A stretch of 64,000 nucleotides of DNA from Deltaproteobacteria bacterium (GCA_016713425.1 JADJPE010000005.1:3968001-4032000), one strand, 5' to 3'. Shown: positions 42,031-51,152, counted from the first letter of the stretch. Translations and numbers: made by a program. The notes: generated by a model not told the origin, from the sequence alone.

Positions 42031-43392
42031 ATGGCGGCGAAGGACACCTTGAAGAAGTCCCGCCTTGCCCGTTTGTCTGCGTTCGGTGGGGTCGTCGCGG
42101 GTGTGGCGGGTGATGCGGTCGGGGCGGTCAGGGTCGCGCGGCGGACTGGGCTGGCGGCCGAGATCGCTTTTCATCAGAGAGTGGCCAGCCGACTCCTCGA
42201 ATCGTTTGGTGAGATGCGCGGTCTGCCGATGAAGTTCGGCCAGATGCTTTCGTACGTCGACGACATGGTCCCGAAGGAGTTTCGGGATATCTATCGGCAG
42301 ACGCTTTCTGGGCTTCGGGTCCATGCCGAGCCCATGAGCTGGGAGACCATGGCCCGGGTGATCGAAGCAGAGTTTGGTCGTCCACCGGAAGCGGTGTTCG
42401 AAGCGATCGACCAGACGCCGATCGCCGCGGCCTCGATCGGACAAGTATATCGCGCCCGGTTCTTGGGCCGCGACGTTGCGGTCAAGGTCCAGTATCCCGG
42501 TGTGTCCGAGGCGATCGAAAGCGACATGAAGAACGCTGAGGCGCTGATGTCGACGCTCTCGAAGCTCATTCCCAAGAGCGACGTCAGGACGAGCATGGAC
42601 GACATCGCGTCACGCCTTCGCGAGGAATGCGACTACACGATCGAGGGCCAGAACCAGCGGGATTTCAGCGAAGCGTGGCGAGCAGACCCCGAAATCCATA
42701 TCCCCGAGGTGCTTGAAGCCCGACCTCGCGTGTTGATTACGGAGCTTTGCGAAGGCGATGAGTGGGAACCCATGCTCGCGCGGTCGAACCAAGAGGTCCG
42801 CTCGCGCTACGGGCAGATTCTAGCCCGGTTCGTCTTTCACTCGCTCCATATCCACGGAATGTTCAACGCCGATCCTCACCCCGGCAACTATGCGTTTCGT
42901 TCGGATGGGGGCATCAATTTCTTCGACTTCGGTTGTGTGCAGCGGTTTACGCGCCAGGATGTGCTGGCCTTCGAAGAAGTCCAGGAGGCGGCGTTGCGCG
43001 GCGAACGCGGAGCGCCTTTGAGGGCGCGTATTGGGGCTGTTTATGGCATTCCTTCGTCGCTCGACGACGAACTCTGGGGCGTCGTCGAGGAGTACGTGCT
43101 TCTCGGGTTCGAGCCCATTCTCATGCCCCAACCCTACCGGTACGGGCCGGACTACACCCAGCGCCTCGGGGACTACGTCCTTCGCGCCAAGCTCGTTGCG
43201 GCGAAGAAGATCCGAAAGACCGGCCTTTGGGACGCGAAACGCCCCGGCGTCGTTTTTCTGCATCGCATCAACTACGGCGTCGCGTCGCTGTTGGCTCGTC
43301 TGGAGGCCGAAGTGGATTGGGGGCGGATTGTCGAGGAGGCCCGCGCGCGCACGGCGTGCACAGTTGATGCTGCGGGCGGCGTGCAAGGTTGA
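42031..43392 (+). CDS. ABC1/UbiB-family atypical kinase
   Basis: A 453-residue ADCK/UbiB-like protein with the signature motifs of the family: the KxGQ motif in GLPMKFGQMLSYVDD, the Ala-rich loop AAASIGQVYRARF replacing the glycine-rich loop, the lysine in VAVKVQYPG, the catalytic/metal site FNADPHPGNYAF and the DFG motif FFDFGCVQRF. Members support ubiquinone biosynthesis or lipid homeostasis as ATPases rather than protein kinases. No C-terminal membrane helices of the UbiB type are obvious. It overlaps the downstream glycosyltransferase by 4 nt (TTGA), suggesting a shared pathway or at least co-translation. Confidence 0.9.
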   Translation: MAAKDTLKKSRLARLSAFGGVVAGVAGDAVGAVRVARRTGLAAEIAFHQRVASRLLESFGEMRGLPMKFGQMLSYVDDMVPKEFRDIYRQTLSGLRVHAEPMSWETMARVIEAEFGRPPEAVFEAIDQTPIAAASIGQVYRARFLGRDVAVKVQYPGVSEAIESDMKNAEALMSTLSKLIPKSDVRTSMDDIASRLREECDYTIEGQNQRDFSEAWRADPEIHIPEVLEARPRVLITELCEGDEWEPMLARSNQEVRSRYGQILARFVFHSLHIHGMFNADPHPGNYAFRSDGGINFFDFGCVQRFTRQDVLAFEEVQEAALRGERGAPLRARIGAVYGIPSSLDDELWGVVEEYVLLGFEPILMPQPYRYGPDYTQRLGDYVLRAKLVAAKKIRKTGLWDAKRPGVVFLHRINYGVASLLARLEAEVDWGRIVEEARARTACTVDAAGGVQG

Positions 43393-44477
43393 TCACCGTG
43401 GGACGCTCGGCCCGCCGCAAGATCCAACGTTCCGATACGTCGAGGTCGGCGGTCGATGGCGCATCATCGGCGTCGAGCATTTCACTCTGCATGATCGCGA
43501 AGGATGAGGCGGTGAACCTTCCCCGATGCTTGGACAGTGTTCGGGGCGTCGTCGACGAGATGATCGTCATCGATACTGGCTCGACCGATGCGACGGTCGA
43601 GATCGCACAGAAGTACGGCGCGAGAGTCGAATCTGCGGTGTGGACGGGCGATTTTTCGGCGGCCCGAAATGCGGCTTTGGCGCATGCGACCGGCGATTGG
43701 ATCTTGGTTCTCGATGCCGACGAGGCGTTGGCTTCGGCGTCAAGAGGGCGCCTTCGCAAGGTGCTTTCGAAGACCGAGGCGGATGGTCTTCAGATTCGGA
43801 TTCGAAACTTGTCCGCGCCCGGTGAGCTGGTGGCGCACGTCGACATGCCGTTGACGCGCGTTTTTCGCAATGTCCCGGAGCACCGCTTCGAGGGCGTCAT
43901 TCATGAACAGATCGGCCCGTCGATCGAGCGCCGTGGTGGACGGATTGCGCCGTCCGATCTGTTGATTATCCACTACGGATACGCGCAGTCGACCGTTCAA
44001 GGCTCTCTTTCGCGCGCCGACCGGAACTTGGCTGCGCTCAAGCGAGCGATCGCGGATCGCCCGCTTGATGCCTATCTTCAGTACCAGGCGGGATGCACGT
44101 ACCGCGCGCTCCAAGACGATGTCCAAGCAAAGGCGGCGCTTGAAGCGGCGCTTCGCCTCGACGTAGAGCATAGGCTCAGCATCCACGTTCGATCGACGAT
44201 CTATGCCAAGCTTGCCCAGATCGAGCTCGCTCGGCACGAAGACAGGGAGGCGGTTCGGTTGGCGAAGGCGAGTCTTGAGCTCGTTCCCGAAGGTGCGGTT
44301 GCGCTTCAGATCTTGGCGCTTGGATCGTTGTCGACCGGAGACCCCCAATTGGCGCATGATGCCTTCGTCGCGGTGCGCAGACAGCCCAACCTCAACCCTC
44401 AACATGTCGCCGATGTCGAGAAGATGATCGACGTGCTTCGAACTGAGCTTGCCCGTGGGCGCGATCGTGGGACCTGA
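43389..44477 (+). CDS. GT2 glycosyltransferase with C-terminal TPR repeats
   Basis: A 362-residue protein. The GT-A domain starts SISLCMIAKDEAVNLPRCLDSVRGVVDEMIVIDTGSTDATVEIA, and the metal-binding DxD lies in WILVLDADEAL. FSAARNAALAHATGDW and FEGVIHEQI are typical of the SunS/TPR-GT2 type. TPR-like helices fill 210-345 (KAALEAALRLDVEHRLSIHVRSTIYAKLAQIEL). It is soluble; probably modifies a glycan, lipid or protein. The start may be TTG 43389 (overlapping the kinase stop) or GTG 43398. It precedes the GH13 gene by 91 nt. Confidence 0.85.
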   Translation: MITVGRSARRKIQRSDTSRSAVDGASSASSISLCMIAKDEAVNLPRCLDSVRGVVDEMIVIDTGSTDATVEIAQKYGARVESAVWTGDFSAARNAALAHATGDWILVLDADEALASASRGRLRKVLSKTEADGLQIRIRNLSAPGELVAHVDMPLTRVFRNVPEHRFEGVIHEQIGPSIERRGGRIAPSDLLIIHYGYAQSTVQGSLSRADRNLAALKRAIADRPLDAYLQYQAGCTYRALQDDVQAKAALEAALRLDVEHRLSIHVRSTIYAKLAQIELARHEDREAVRLAKASLELVPEGAVALQILALGSLSTGDPQLAHDAFVAVRRQPNLNPQHVADVEKMIDVLRTELARGRDRGT

Positions 44478-44568
44478 ACGGTCATTCGAATTGGGCCTTT
44501 CTGCACGATCCACGGGATGGTATTCGCCCGGGTTTTAGCGTCGGTTGGTTTGTGATAGTTCGTGAGGC

Positions 44569-45903
44569 GTGATCATCTACAATCTGTTTCCTTTGTTGGC
44601 GGGACCATGTCGGGCGTGGGCGCCGCATCTCCAGCGCGCTGCGGAGATGGGGTTCGACTGGATCTTCGTGAATCCGATCCAGAAGCCCGGCTTCTCCGGT
44701 AGCTTGTACTCCATCGTCGACTACTTCGCACTCAACCCGTTGTTGGGTGAGGCCGAGTCCAATGTTGCCGCGAAGGCGAAGACGACGACCTCACCGCCGT
44801 CAAGCGCGTCGTCTTCGATCGAGAAGGACCTTCGAGCGGCGATCGCCACGGCGAATCGACTCGGCATGCGGGTCATGGTCGATCTCGTCATCAATCATTG
44901 CGCGATTGACGCCAAGCTCACCCGCGAACATCCAGAGTGGTTCGTCAAAGAGAACGGAAAGATTGCAAATCCTTATTGCATAGACAATGGCGAGAAGGTT
45001 GTTTGGGGAGATCTCGCGCTCTTCGATCATCGTCACACCTCAGATCCGGAGGGCCTTTATCGATACTTTGCGAAGATCGTCGAATACCTGATCGACCTCG
45101 GATTCTCCGGCTTTCGCTGCGACGCCGCGTATCAGATTCCTGGGAACATCTGGCGTCGGTTGATGCACGAGACGCGATCGAAACACCCAAACACAGTCTT
45201 CGTTGCGGAGACACTCGGATGCACCGCCGAACAAACGAAGCAGACGGCAGAAGCGGGATTCGATTTTATCTTCAATAGCTCCAAGTACTGGGACTTCCAT
45301 GCGAGCTGGTTGCTGGAGCAGTACCAGCTCATCCGAGAGATCGCGAGGTCGATCAGTTTTCCCGAGAGCCACGATACGGAGCGTCTCTTCCAGGAGGTGA
45401 ATGGGAACCTCTATGCCATGAAACAGCGCTACTTGTTTGCGGCGATGTTTTCGGCGGGGGTGATGATGCCGATGGGGTTCGAGTATGGGTTCAAACGTCG
45501 GATGCATGTGGTCGAGACCCGGCCGAAGGACTGGGAGTCTCCGAACGCCCAGCTCACCGACTTCGTCAAGACCGTCAACCGCCTCAAGGCGGGCTACGCC
45601 ATCTTCAATGAGGAGTGTCCGACGATGGTTTTGCCATACGACAACCCGAACATTCTCCTCATGTGGAAGGCTTCGGCGAAGACCAAGGACGAGTCACTCA
45701 TCATCTTGAACAAGGACGTGCACAATCATCAGCACTTCTACGCGGAGAACATCGCACGGTATGTTCAGGCCGGGGGGCCGCTGCGGGACGTTTCGCCCGA
45801 GTATCCGCTCGATTTCATTCCTAAGCCTTTCGACTATTCTCTGCGGCCGGGGCAGGGTTTTGTGTTTGTCGCGAGCCGCGACCATCCTCCGCTCGAAACA
45901 TGA
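44569..45903 (+). CDS. GH13 alpha-amylase-family enzyme
   Basis: A 444-residue cytoplasmic-looking glycoside hydrolase family 13 enzyme acting on alpha-glucans. The (beta/alpha)8 core shows region I VMVDLVINHCAID, region II GFSGFRCDAAYQI (nucleophile Asp), region III VFVAETLGC (acid/base Glu) and region IV ISFPESHDTERL. An Ala/Ser/Thr-rich insertion (about residues 67-84, KTTTSPPSSASSS) interrupts the early barrel. No signal peptide is seen. Substrate could be glycogen or maltodextrin; a transferase activity (maltosyltransferase type) cannot be excluded. GTG 44569 is the start, since the family N-terminus IIYNLFPLLAG follows at once. Confidence 0.82.
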   Translation: MIIYNLFPLLAGPCRAWAPHLQRAAEMGFDWIFVNPIQKPGFSGSLYSIVDYFALNPLLGEAESNVAAKAKTTTSPPSSASSSIEKDLRAAIATANRLGMRVMVDLVINHCAIDAKLTREHPEWFVKENGKIANPYCIDNGEKVVWGDLALFDHRHTSDPEGLYRYFAKIVEYLIDLGFSGFRCDAAYQIPGNIWRRLMHETRSKHPNTVFVAETLGCTAEQTKQTAEAGFDFIFNSSKYWDFHASWLLEQYQLIREIARSISFPESHDTERLFQEVNGNLYAMKQRYLFAAMFSAGVMMPMGFEYGFKRRMHVVETRPKDWESPNAQLTDFVKTVNRLKAGYAIFNEECPTMVLPYDNPNILLMWKASAKTKDESLIILNKDVHNHQHFYAENIARYVQAGGPLRDVSPEYPLDFIPKPFDYSLRPGQGFVFVASRDHPPLET

Positions 45904-45951
45904 GGGCGGCCTCATGAAGCGGCATTAGGGTTTGTGCGTAATGTGATCTCG

Positions 45952-45980
45952 TTGTAAACCCATGATTGCCTTACTTAGAT
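45952..45980 (+). promoter_or_regulatory. Possible sigma70-type promoter for imuB
   Basis: TTGTAA (45952-45957) and TTAGAT (45975-45980) are 17 nt apart in an AT-rich stretch, right before the SOS-like box and the imuB start. The match to consensus is modest (4/6 and 3/6), so this is tentative. Confidence 0.3.
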
Positions 45981-45983
45981 ATG

Positions 45984-45999
45984 CTGATTTTATGTTCAG
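45984..45999 (+). promoter_or_regulatory. Candidate LexA (SOS) box upstream of imuB
   Basis: CTG-N10-CAG with an AT-rich centre (CTGATTTTATGTTCAG), 6 nt before the imuB GTG start. The spacing fits the enterobacterial-type SOS box; the right half GTTCAG also resembles the end of the myxobacterial LexA site I recall. SOS control of imuB is the norm, but such a short pattern also occurs by chance. Confidence 0.4.
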
Positions 46000-46005
46000 T
46001 TATCT

Positions 46006-47991
46006 GTGCGCTTTGTCTGCATCCATCTCGCCTCTTTAGCGCTCGAGAGTGCTTTTGCCGCGTTTTGTTTTGATTCGAAAACAGAGCCGAAGCTGAATCC
46101 GAATCCGAATCCGAAGCTGAAACCGAGGCTGCAGCTTAAGCCGCGGACAAGGCCGAAGACGCTTGGTCTTGCGGTGACGACGCCGGTGACGACGTCCGGG
46201 CGTCTCTGCGCGGTCAAGGATCGGGTGCGCGGACGCGTGGCGTTGGTCGATGTGTCGAAGGGCGCGCGTCGATTGGGTGTGATTCCCGGGATGTCTGAGG
46301 CGGAGGCTCGGCTTCGGTCGGCGGAGTTGATCGTTCGTCCTCGTTCGAGGGCGCGTGAAGCTGCGTTTTTGGAGCGAGGGGCCGAGCTCCTTTTGGCTTT
46401 CGGTCCCGACGCCGAGATCGCGCCGCCTGACTTTCTTTTTGTCGAGATCAGTCGGAGTCGAGGCGCGATCGCTCACCGCTTCAAAGATGTGGACACCAAT
46501 ACCGAGGAAGCGATCGCGAAGATGATTCACCGAAGTTTCGCCGACTTTGGGCATGATGTCTCCGTCGTGGTCGCCCAAGACCCGGAGACGGCGAGAGCGT
46601 TCTCGACGTTTCTTAGTCGCCAACGGTGGATGTCCTGGTCTCGAAACGTCGCGGGCACTGAGCCCAAGAAGAGAGAGACGTGGGTCGTGGCTTCTGATGA
46701 GACCCAGCGTGCGCTCTTTGGGCTTCCGCTCGAGACTCTGGCCTTTACGGAGGCCGCCGAGGACCCCGAAGGAAGCCTGCGCGAAAAACTCATTGCGGTC
46801 GTTGCTTCGTTGAAGATTCTCGGGGTGCATGACGTGATGCGTTTTCATGATCTCCCTCGAGCTCAGATTACAGCGCGCTTTGGCGCTGTGGGGGCGCTGT
46901 TGATGCGCCGTGCGCGGGCGGAGTGTGTGCGACCGCTTCGCCGGTTCGAACCAAAGTCGCTCTTGATCGAGAGCTACGAAGTCGATCCGCCTTTGGACGG
47001 CGTAGAACCGATGCTGTTTGTTCTTCGGCGTCTCTTTTCGAATCTAGAGCGACGGCTCGAAGCTCGCGCACTTTCTTCGGGTGCACTCGAGATTCGTTTC
47101 ACGGTTCTTCCTGAGAATGTTTCGAAGGGGTCTTCCTCACGCAGCGTCGAAACCATACAAATTGCTTTTGCGCGTCCGACGCGGCGCGCGAAAACCATGT
47201 TGAGTTTGGCGAAAGAACGGCTTTCTGGATCTCGCGTGCTCCTTGGTGCTGTGGTCCACGTCGATGTGGAGATGATCGCTTCTGCACCTGATCATGGGGC
47301 GCAGCTCGATCTTTTTACTGCCTACGAAACACGTGTCGAGGCTCTCAGTGAGCTGATGGGGCGATTGCAGGCCATGTTGAAGGAAGGCGAGATCTTCGCG
47401 CCCAAAATTTCGTCTACCCACCGACCAGAGTCGGCTTGGGATCGAGGCGTCTTCGACGTTGAGGGCGCCATCCGATCTTCCGCCGACGATCGGTCTTCTG
47501 ACTCGTCAAAGGCTGTCTCTTCGATGTCCTGCGTCTTGCCTTTGTCTTCATCGAAATCGTCATCAGCGACATCGACGTTTACGCTGCCAAAGATGCATGA
47601 CTTGCTTTCGGTCAGTGAGGATGTCGCCAACGACGGTCAGCGTACGAGCCCATGGAGCGCCGAGGCTCAAGAGCGCTGGCCTAAACCGGTGAGCGATCAC
47701 CAGGCTGAGGCGTTTGTGGTGGCTCTGCCGCCGAGACCTCTAGAGCTTCTCATGAGACCGGAGCCGATCGTCTGGGTGCGTAAGAGGGGGCAAGAACATG
47801 AGCGTTTTTTTTGGCGAGGAGAGTCGATTGAAATCGCCGGTTTCAGCGCACGTGAGTGTTTTGAGACCGAGTGGTGGACATCGGTGCCTTTGATTCGGGA
47901 ATACGTTGTCGCCGAAGCCCTGGATGGGCGTAGGTTTTGGATCTTTTGGGCTTCGGATGGGGAGGCTTTTGTGCAAGGCATCTTCGACTGA
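46006..47991 (+). CDS. imuB: ImuB-like inactive Y-family polymerase (translesion synthesis hub)
   Basis: A 661-residue protein of the ImuB group. It is the beta-clamp-binding hub of the ImuA-ImuB-DnaE2 mutasome. It begins MRFVCIHLASLALESAF, the ImuB form of the Y-family N-terminus, in which the catalytic acidic residues are lost. The fold continues through GVIPGMSEAEARLRSAEL and a typical ImuB C-terminus (PEPIVWVRKR...EYVVAEALDGRRFWIFWASDGEAFVQGIFD). Residues 28-55 are an NP/KP-rich insert encoded by a hexameric repeat. No imuA neighbour is present, and dnaE2 lies 5.2 kb downstream. Base use matches the neighbours. Start is GTG 46006, 6 nt after the SOS-like box. Confidence 0.85.
   Translation: MRFVCIHLASLALESAFAAFCFDSKTEPKLNPNPNPKLKPRLQLKPRTRPKTLGLAVTTPVTTSGRLCAVKDRVRGRVALVDVSKGARRLGVIPGMSEAEARLRSAELIVRPRSRAREAAFLERGAELLLAFGPDAEIAPPDFLFVEISRSRGAIAHRFKDVDTNTEEAIAKMIHRSFADFGHDVSVVVAQDPETARAFSTFLSRQRWMSWSRNVAGTEPKKRETWVVASDETQRALFGLPLETLAFTEAAEDPEGSLREKLIAVVASLKILGVHDVMRFHDLPRAQITARFGAVGALLMRRARAECVRPLRRFEPKSLLIESYEVDPPLDGVEPMLFVLRRLFSNLERRLEARALSSGALEIRFTVLPENVSKGSSSRSVETIQIAFARPTRRAKTMLSLAKERLSGSRVLLGAVVHVDVEMIASAPDHGAQLDLFTAYETRVEALSELMGRLQAMLKEGEIFAPKISSTHRPESAWDRGVFDVEGAIRSSADDRSSDSSKAVSSMSCVLPLSSSKSSSATSTFTLPKMHDLLSVSEDVANDGQRTSPWSAEAQERWPKPVSDHQAEAFVVALPPRPLELLMRPEPIVWVRKRGQEHERFFWRGESIEIAGFSARECFETEWWTSVPLIREYVVAEALDGRRFWIFWASDGEAFVQGIFD
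46087..46146 (+). repeat. Hexanucleotide repeat encoding the KLNPNPNPKLKP insert of ImuB
   Basis: CCGAAT/CCGAAG-CTGAAN hexamers (about ten, increasingly degenerate) are in frame. They encode alternating Pro/Asn/Lys/Leu residues between the N-terminal strand and the rest of the polymerase-like fold. Confidence 0.85.
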
Positions 47992-48085
47992 GGGCCGGCA
48001 TAGCTGCCCACATTCTCACCCTCTGATCCCAGTTGCGCTCATCGAAAACTCACGGCAAAGTCGCTCTCTGTCTGCAGATCCGATC

Positions 48086-48637
48086 ATGTCGCACCTCGAA
48101 AAGAGCTCTGTCTCTGAGATCCTACCGAGCACCTCGTCGCGTCGCTCGAGGACCTTTCCTCGGCGATGGGTCATTCCGCTCGCCATGTTGGCACCTTTGA
48201 GCGCGATCGTGTTCGCATTTGCGCTCGGTCCCTCTGAAGAGAAGCGACTGGAAGAATTCTATCTTTCGAAGTCCGATGCGGAGGCGGCGCGTGTCTTGGC
48301 GGCACTCGGGCCGGTGGTTGTCCCTTCGGTGGCCGCCAATCTTGCTCGAGATGAGCACCGGTACCCACATCGTGCGCTATCGATCGAGTTCTTAGGACTT
48401 CATGGTGGCGAAGCCGCCAAGGTTGCGCTTCGCAACCTCGTTCAGCGAGACCAAGCCTCGGCCGAAGAGCGCGCGCTGGCTCTCAAGGCTTATCATCATC
48501 TCACGAGGCTGCGCGCCGCGCGGCTCGCCCGGGACTACCGCGACCGGGCCGATGCGCTGGGCTCGAAGGCACGTGAAATCATGAGCATCAGTGCGCCGCG
48601 ACCGCTCATCTCGAACGGACCGGTTGGCCCTAGGTAG
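48086..48637 (+). CDS. Membrane-anchored HEAT-like repeat protein
   Basis: A 183-residue protein: short basic cytoplasmic leader, one membrane helix (about 28-48, WVIPLAMLAPLSAIVFAFALG), then about 130 residues of paired helices resembling HEAT repeats (DAEAARVLAALGPVVVPSVAANLA; YPHRALSIEFLGLHGGEAAKVALRNLV; AEERALALKAYHHLTRL). HEAT repeats usually mediate protein contacts; function unknown. ATG 48086 gives the compact protein; an upstream frame opening inside imuB is rejected. It lies 95 nt downstream of imuB on the same strand. Confidence 0.65.
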   Translation: MSHLEKSSVSEILPSTSSRRSRTFPRRWVIPLAMLAPLSAIVFAFALGPSEEKRLEEFYLSKSDAEAARVLAALGPVVVPSVAANLARDEHRYPHRALSIEFLGLHGGEAAKVALRNLVQRDQASAEERALALKAYHHLTRLRAARLARDYRDRADALGSKAREIMSISAPRPLISNGPVGPR

Positions 48638-48675
48638 GTAGAGCTTGTCGGTCGGGAATCGGAGGCTTCGTTGAC

Positions 48676-48840
48676 GGTGGCCGAGGTCCCGCAGCCGGTC
48701 GAGAAGGACCCGGTGCGACGGCTGCAGCACTTCGAAACTGGGCCCGTGCACCTCATTGGGGCCCCACACCCGCATTGATTTCAAGAGACCGCCTTCGTTC
48801 CCCAAAGTCCTTCTCGACCGGCTGCGGGACCTCGTCCACC
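48676..48840. repeat. Long inverted repeat: 34-nt arms, 97-nt loop
   Basis: The arm at 48676-48709 is the reverse complement of 48807-48840 with one mismatch; 28 consecutive bases (48682-48709 with 48807-48834) match perfectly. The 97-nt loop holds the 10-nt palindrome TGGGGCCCCA (48757-48766). It lies between convergent genes (HEAT-like protein and beta-barrel) and has no coding potential I can support. It could be a bidirectional terminator, a structured RNA or a small mobile element remnant (MITE-like). No target-site duplication was recognised. Confidence 0.85.
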
Positions 48841-48874
48841 TCAGCGCAGCGCACGCGATTCGCGCCATGTGGGG

Positions 48875-48986
48875 GATGAAGGGAGGGGGATGAAGGGAGG
48901 GGGATGAAGGGAGGGGGATGAAGCGAGGGGGATGAAGCGAGGGGGATGAAGCGAGGGGGATGAAGCGAGGGGGATGAAGGATGGGG
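48875..48986. repeat. Eight 14-nt tandem repeats (GATGAAGGGAGGGG family)
   Basis: Eight consecutive 14-nt units in two sub-types (GATGAAGGG then GATGAAGCG) plus a diverged last copy. The sub-types are blocked (three, then four), implying successive duplication. The tract is purine-only (G/A) on the plus strand except at the T of GATG and the C of the second sub-type. It lies right before the 3' end of the beta-barrel gene, whose stop is at 48997. With the inverted repeat it fills the 359-nt gap 48638-48996; no gene is present there. Confidence 0.95.
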
Positions 48987-48996
48987 GATGGATCTT

Positions 48997-51030
48997 TCAG
49001 GAACCCCCGCTCGGTGGCGTAGCTCTAACGGGTTCAACTGACTTCGTGCCTTGCGAAGGCTCGCCTTCCTCGGTGCCTGTGCTTTCGTCTGGTCCGCTTG
49101 CGTCGTCCGTCCGCTTCTTCCGTTTCTGGGCCTCGAAGGCCGAGATCGAGTCTTGCCGCTCGGTGGGGGCCTCGCCTGGCCGGCGTCCACGTTCGGAAAG
49201 ACTTGGCGCATCGCCGGTGAGAAGTTGGCTGCTTCCGAGGCGCGAACCTTCGCCGTCGCGTGTATAGGCTGGGTCTTCGGCGTCCGAAGCTTGCAGTCCG
49301 CCCGCGCCGGTCGCTTGTTGGAGCGTTCCGCGACCCCAAGTCCCTCGCAGGACGAAAAGCCCGGTGTGGGTCATGGTCGGGAGGAGTGGAGGGTCGGTTT
49401 CGGCGTTTGCGGGATCTCGGTCGACCCAACTGAAGCCGTAAGAGAATGAGGCATCGATCGCAAAAGCGCCTTCGACATAGATGGGTACCGCGACTTGGCC
49501 GGTCGCGCCCAGGCTATCGTTGTTGTTGGCGATCGCGATGGCACGTGAGGCTGGATTGCTCGCGGTGGCTACGTTGGCCGAACCCGTCGGCTCAACTTCG
49601 CGAGATCGGCCGGCGTTGAAACCCACTTCCATGGCGACGTGTCGGTGGGCGATCACGGGGAAGTATCGGATCACGAGCGACGCTTGGTCTGAGGCGATCG
49701 CGGCCATGCCGAGTGCGCCAACGCTGACGCCTCGTTCTAGGCGCAGACTTAGGTCAAAAGGCGCGAACTCGCGCTCGAGCCCGAGCGCGAAAATGGGATG
49801 CACTCGACCGTAGATCGGCTGGAAAGATGTCGCTGCGTTCTGGGACCCGGTACCGACACCTTCGGCCGGTGCTTGAAATATGTTGGCTTGCGCGACGCCC
49901 AAATGGGCGTAGACCCTCACTTCGGCCCAGCGGTAGAAATCTTCGTAGATCCCTCGAGCCCCCAAGATGAGCGTATCGAGCGACATCCCACCTCCGATGG
50001 ATCCGGCCACGGTCGTGACGGGTTCGCGAAAATTGGTCGAAGCGGTGACCTCGGCCCCGAAGGCGCGCTCAGATGTCTGCTGCCAAGAATAGCGGACGTT
50101 CATGTTTTGTGTGAGGCTGCGCGGCGCCTGAAGGATACCGGCTGAAGAAGAGGCCGATCCGGTGGAGGTCCCCGTGACATCCGGCGCCTGGGGAAGAGTG
50201 AGAAGCGCCGAAGCGCCCGCCTCGATCGTCGATTGCTGAATTCTTCGTCGATAGCTGACCGAAGCCCCCACCGTCTGTGCGGTCATCGGAACGAAGGCGC
50301 CGATGTTCGTGGTGCCTGTGTTCGCGGATGAATTCAGTCCGCCGACGAGGGTGAAAACTTGATTGTTCGCGTAACCGTAGTTCAGGCCTATTCGCGCATC
50401 CCAAAGTGGGCGAAGAAACTCGAAGCTGGTTTCCACATCAATGGTGTGGGTTTGGCCATTGACGACGAAAGCACCCAACTCCGCACCCGGAAGCGTGTTG
50501 CCTGCGCCACCACCTTGGACGGAGCCGTTGCTCGCGTTGCCAAGTCTTCCGTTGAGTCCGAAGCCGTAGCGGGCGGCCCAAGCCCATGTGAACGTTGGTG
50601 TGATGCGTCGTCCGAGGTAGCCAGCGGTGGCTTGAAGGGTTGTAACGCGTTCACGGAACGTATTCAGGACGTCCTCGTTCGTTGCGGTGGGGATGATCTG
50701 GCTGAAGCTCGCACCGATGACGCCCGAGTGCTCGAACATGCTCGTCGCCAAGTCGACGGTCATGTTGGCATTCACGGTCGTTCCGAGCTCGAGGCCCTGC
50801 ATCCGTGCGACACCCACCTGGCCGTTCAAGACATCATCTTGGGCTTGGAATACTTCCGAGTTGTTCGTCACGGTGGTGCCGACTGATTGCGTCACGCCGA
50901 CCTGGTAGCCAAACACAGTTTGCGCTGCTGCGTACGGCCCAAAGGCGAAGAAGCTGCTCGCCTGTAGGCAGAAACCAAGGCCGACCCGAAGGCCGAGGCC
51001 GAGGCCGAGCTTGTGAGCGCGGGAACGCAT
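48997..51030 (-). CDS. Large predicted outer-membrane beta-barrel protein
   Basis: A 677-residue protein. The signal (KLGLGLGLRVGLGFCLQASSFFAFGPYAAAQ) includes a hexanucleotide-encoded GLGLGLRVGLG run. About 540 residues of alternating strands follow (VFGYQVGVTQSVGTTVTNNSE; SQIIPTATNEDVLNTFRERVTTLQATAGYLGRRITPTFTWAWAARYGFG; RWAEVRVYAHLGVAQAN), then a charged, low-complexity C-terminal tail (EAQKRKKRTDDASGPDESTGTEEGEPSQG), which is unusual for a barrel because the last strand normally ends the protein. Function unknown. ATG 51030 starts the signal; 122 nt separate it from the divergent PilZ-Hsp70 gene. Confidence 0.68.
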   Translation of the reverse strand: MRSRAHKLGLGLGLRVGLGFCLQASSFFAFGPYAAAQTVFGYQVGVTQSVGTTVTNNSEVFQAQDDVLNGQVGVARMQGLELGTTVNANMTVDLATSMFEHSGVIGASFSQIIPTATNEDVLNTFRERVTTLQATAGYLGRRITPTFTWAWAARYGFGLNGRLGNASNGSVQGGGAGNTLPGAELGAFVVNGQTHTIDVETSFEFLRPLWDARIGLNYGYANNQVFTLVGGLNSSANTGTTNIGAFVPMTAQTVGASVSYRRRIQQSTIEAGASALLTLPQAPDVTGTSTGSASSSAGILQAPRSLTQNMNVRYSWQQTSERAFGAEVTASTNFREPVTTVAGSIGGGMSLDTLILGARGIYEDFYRWAEVRVYAHLGVAQANIFQAPAEGVGTGSQNAATSFQPIYGRVHPIFALGLEREFAPFDLSLRLERGVSVGALGMAAIASDQASLVIRYFPVIAHRHVAMEVGFNAGRSREVEPTGSANVATASNPASRAIAIANNNDSLGATGQVAVPIYVEGAFAIDASFSYGFSWVDRDPANAETDPPLLPTMTHTGLFVLRGTWGRGTLQQATGAGGLQASDAEDPAYTRDGEGSRLGSSQLLTGDAPSLSERGRRPGEAPTERQDSISAFEAQKRKKRTDDASGPDESTGTEEGEPSQGTKSVEPVRATPPSGGS

Positions 51031-51152
51031 ACGCTTTCGTACCGAAAGGAACCGTTGGGTGCAATCTTGTGCCGAATGCCTACACCCCAATCGGTGGACG
51101 ATTACCCGGCGGCGTGTGCTTCGCTCTGAACTGCGATAGCTTCCCGAGAGGG

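Noticed and set aside
48753..49211. A minus-strand frame through the 14-nt repeat encoding HPSSPSLHPP-type sequence
   Set aside because: The 14-nt unit is not a multiple of three, so the apparent peptide repeat results from frame cycling over the array. It also overlaps the barrel gene's end.
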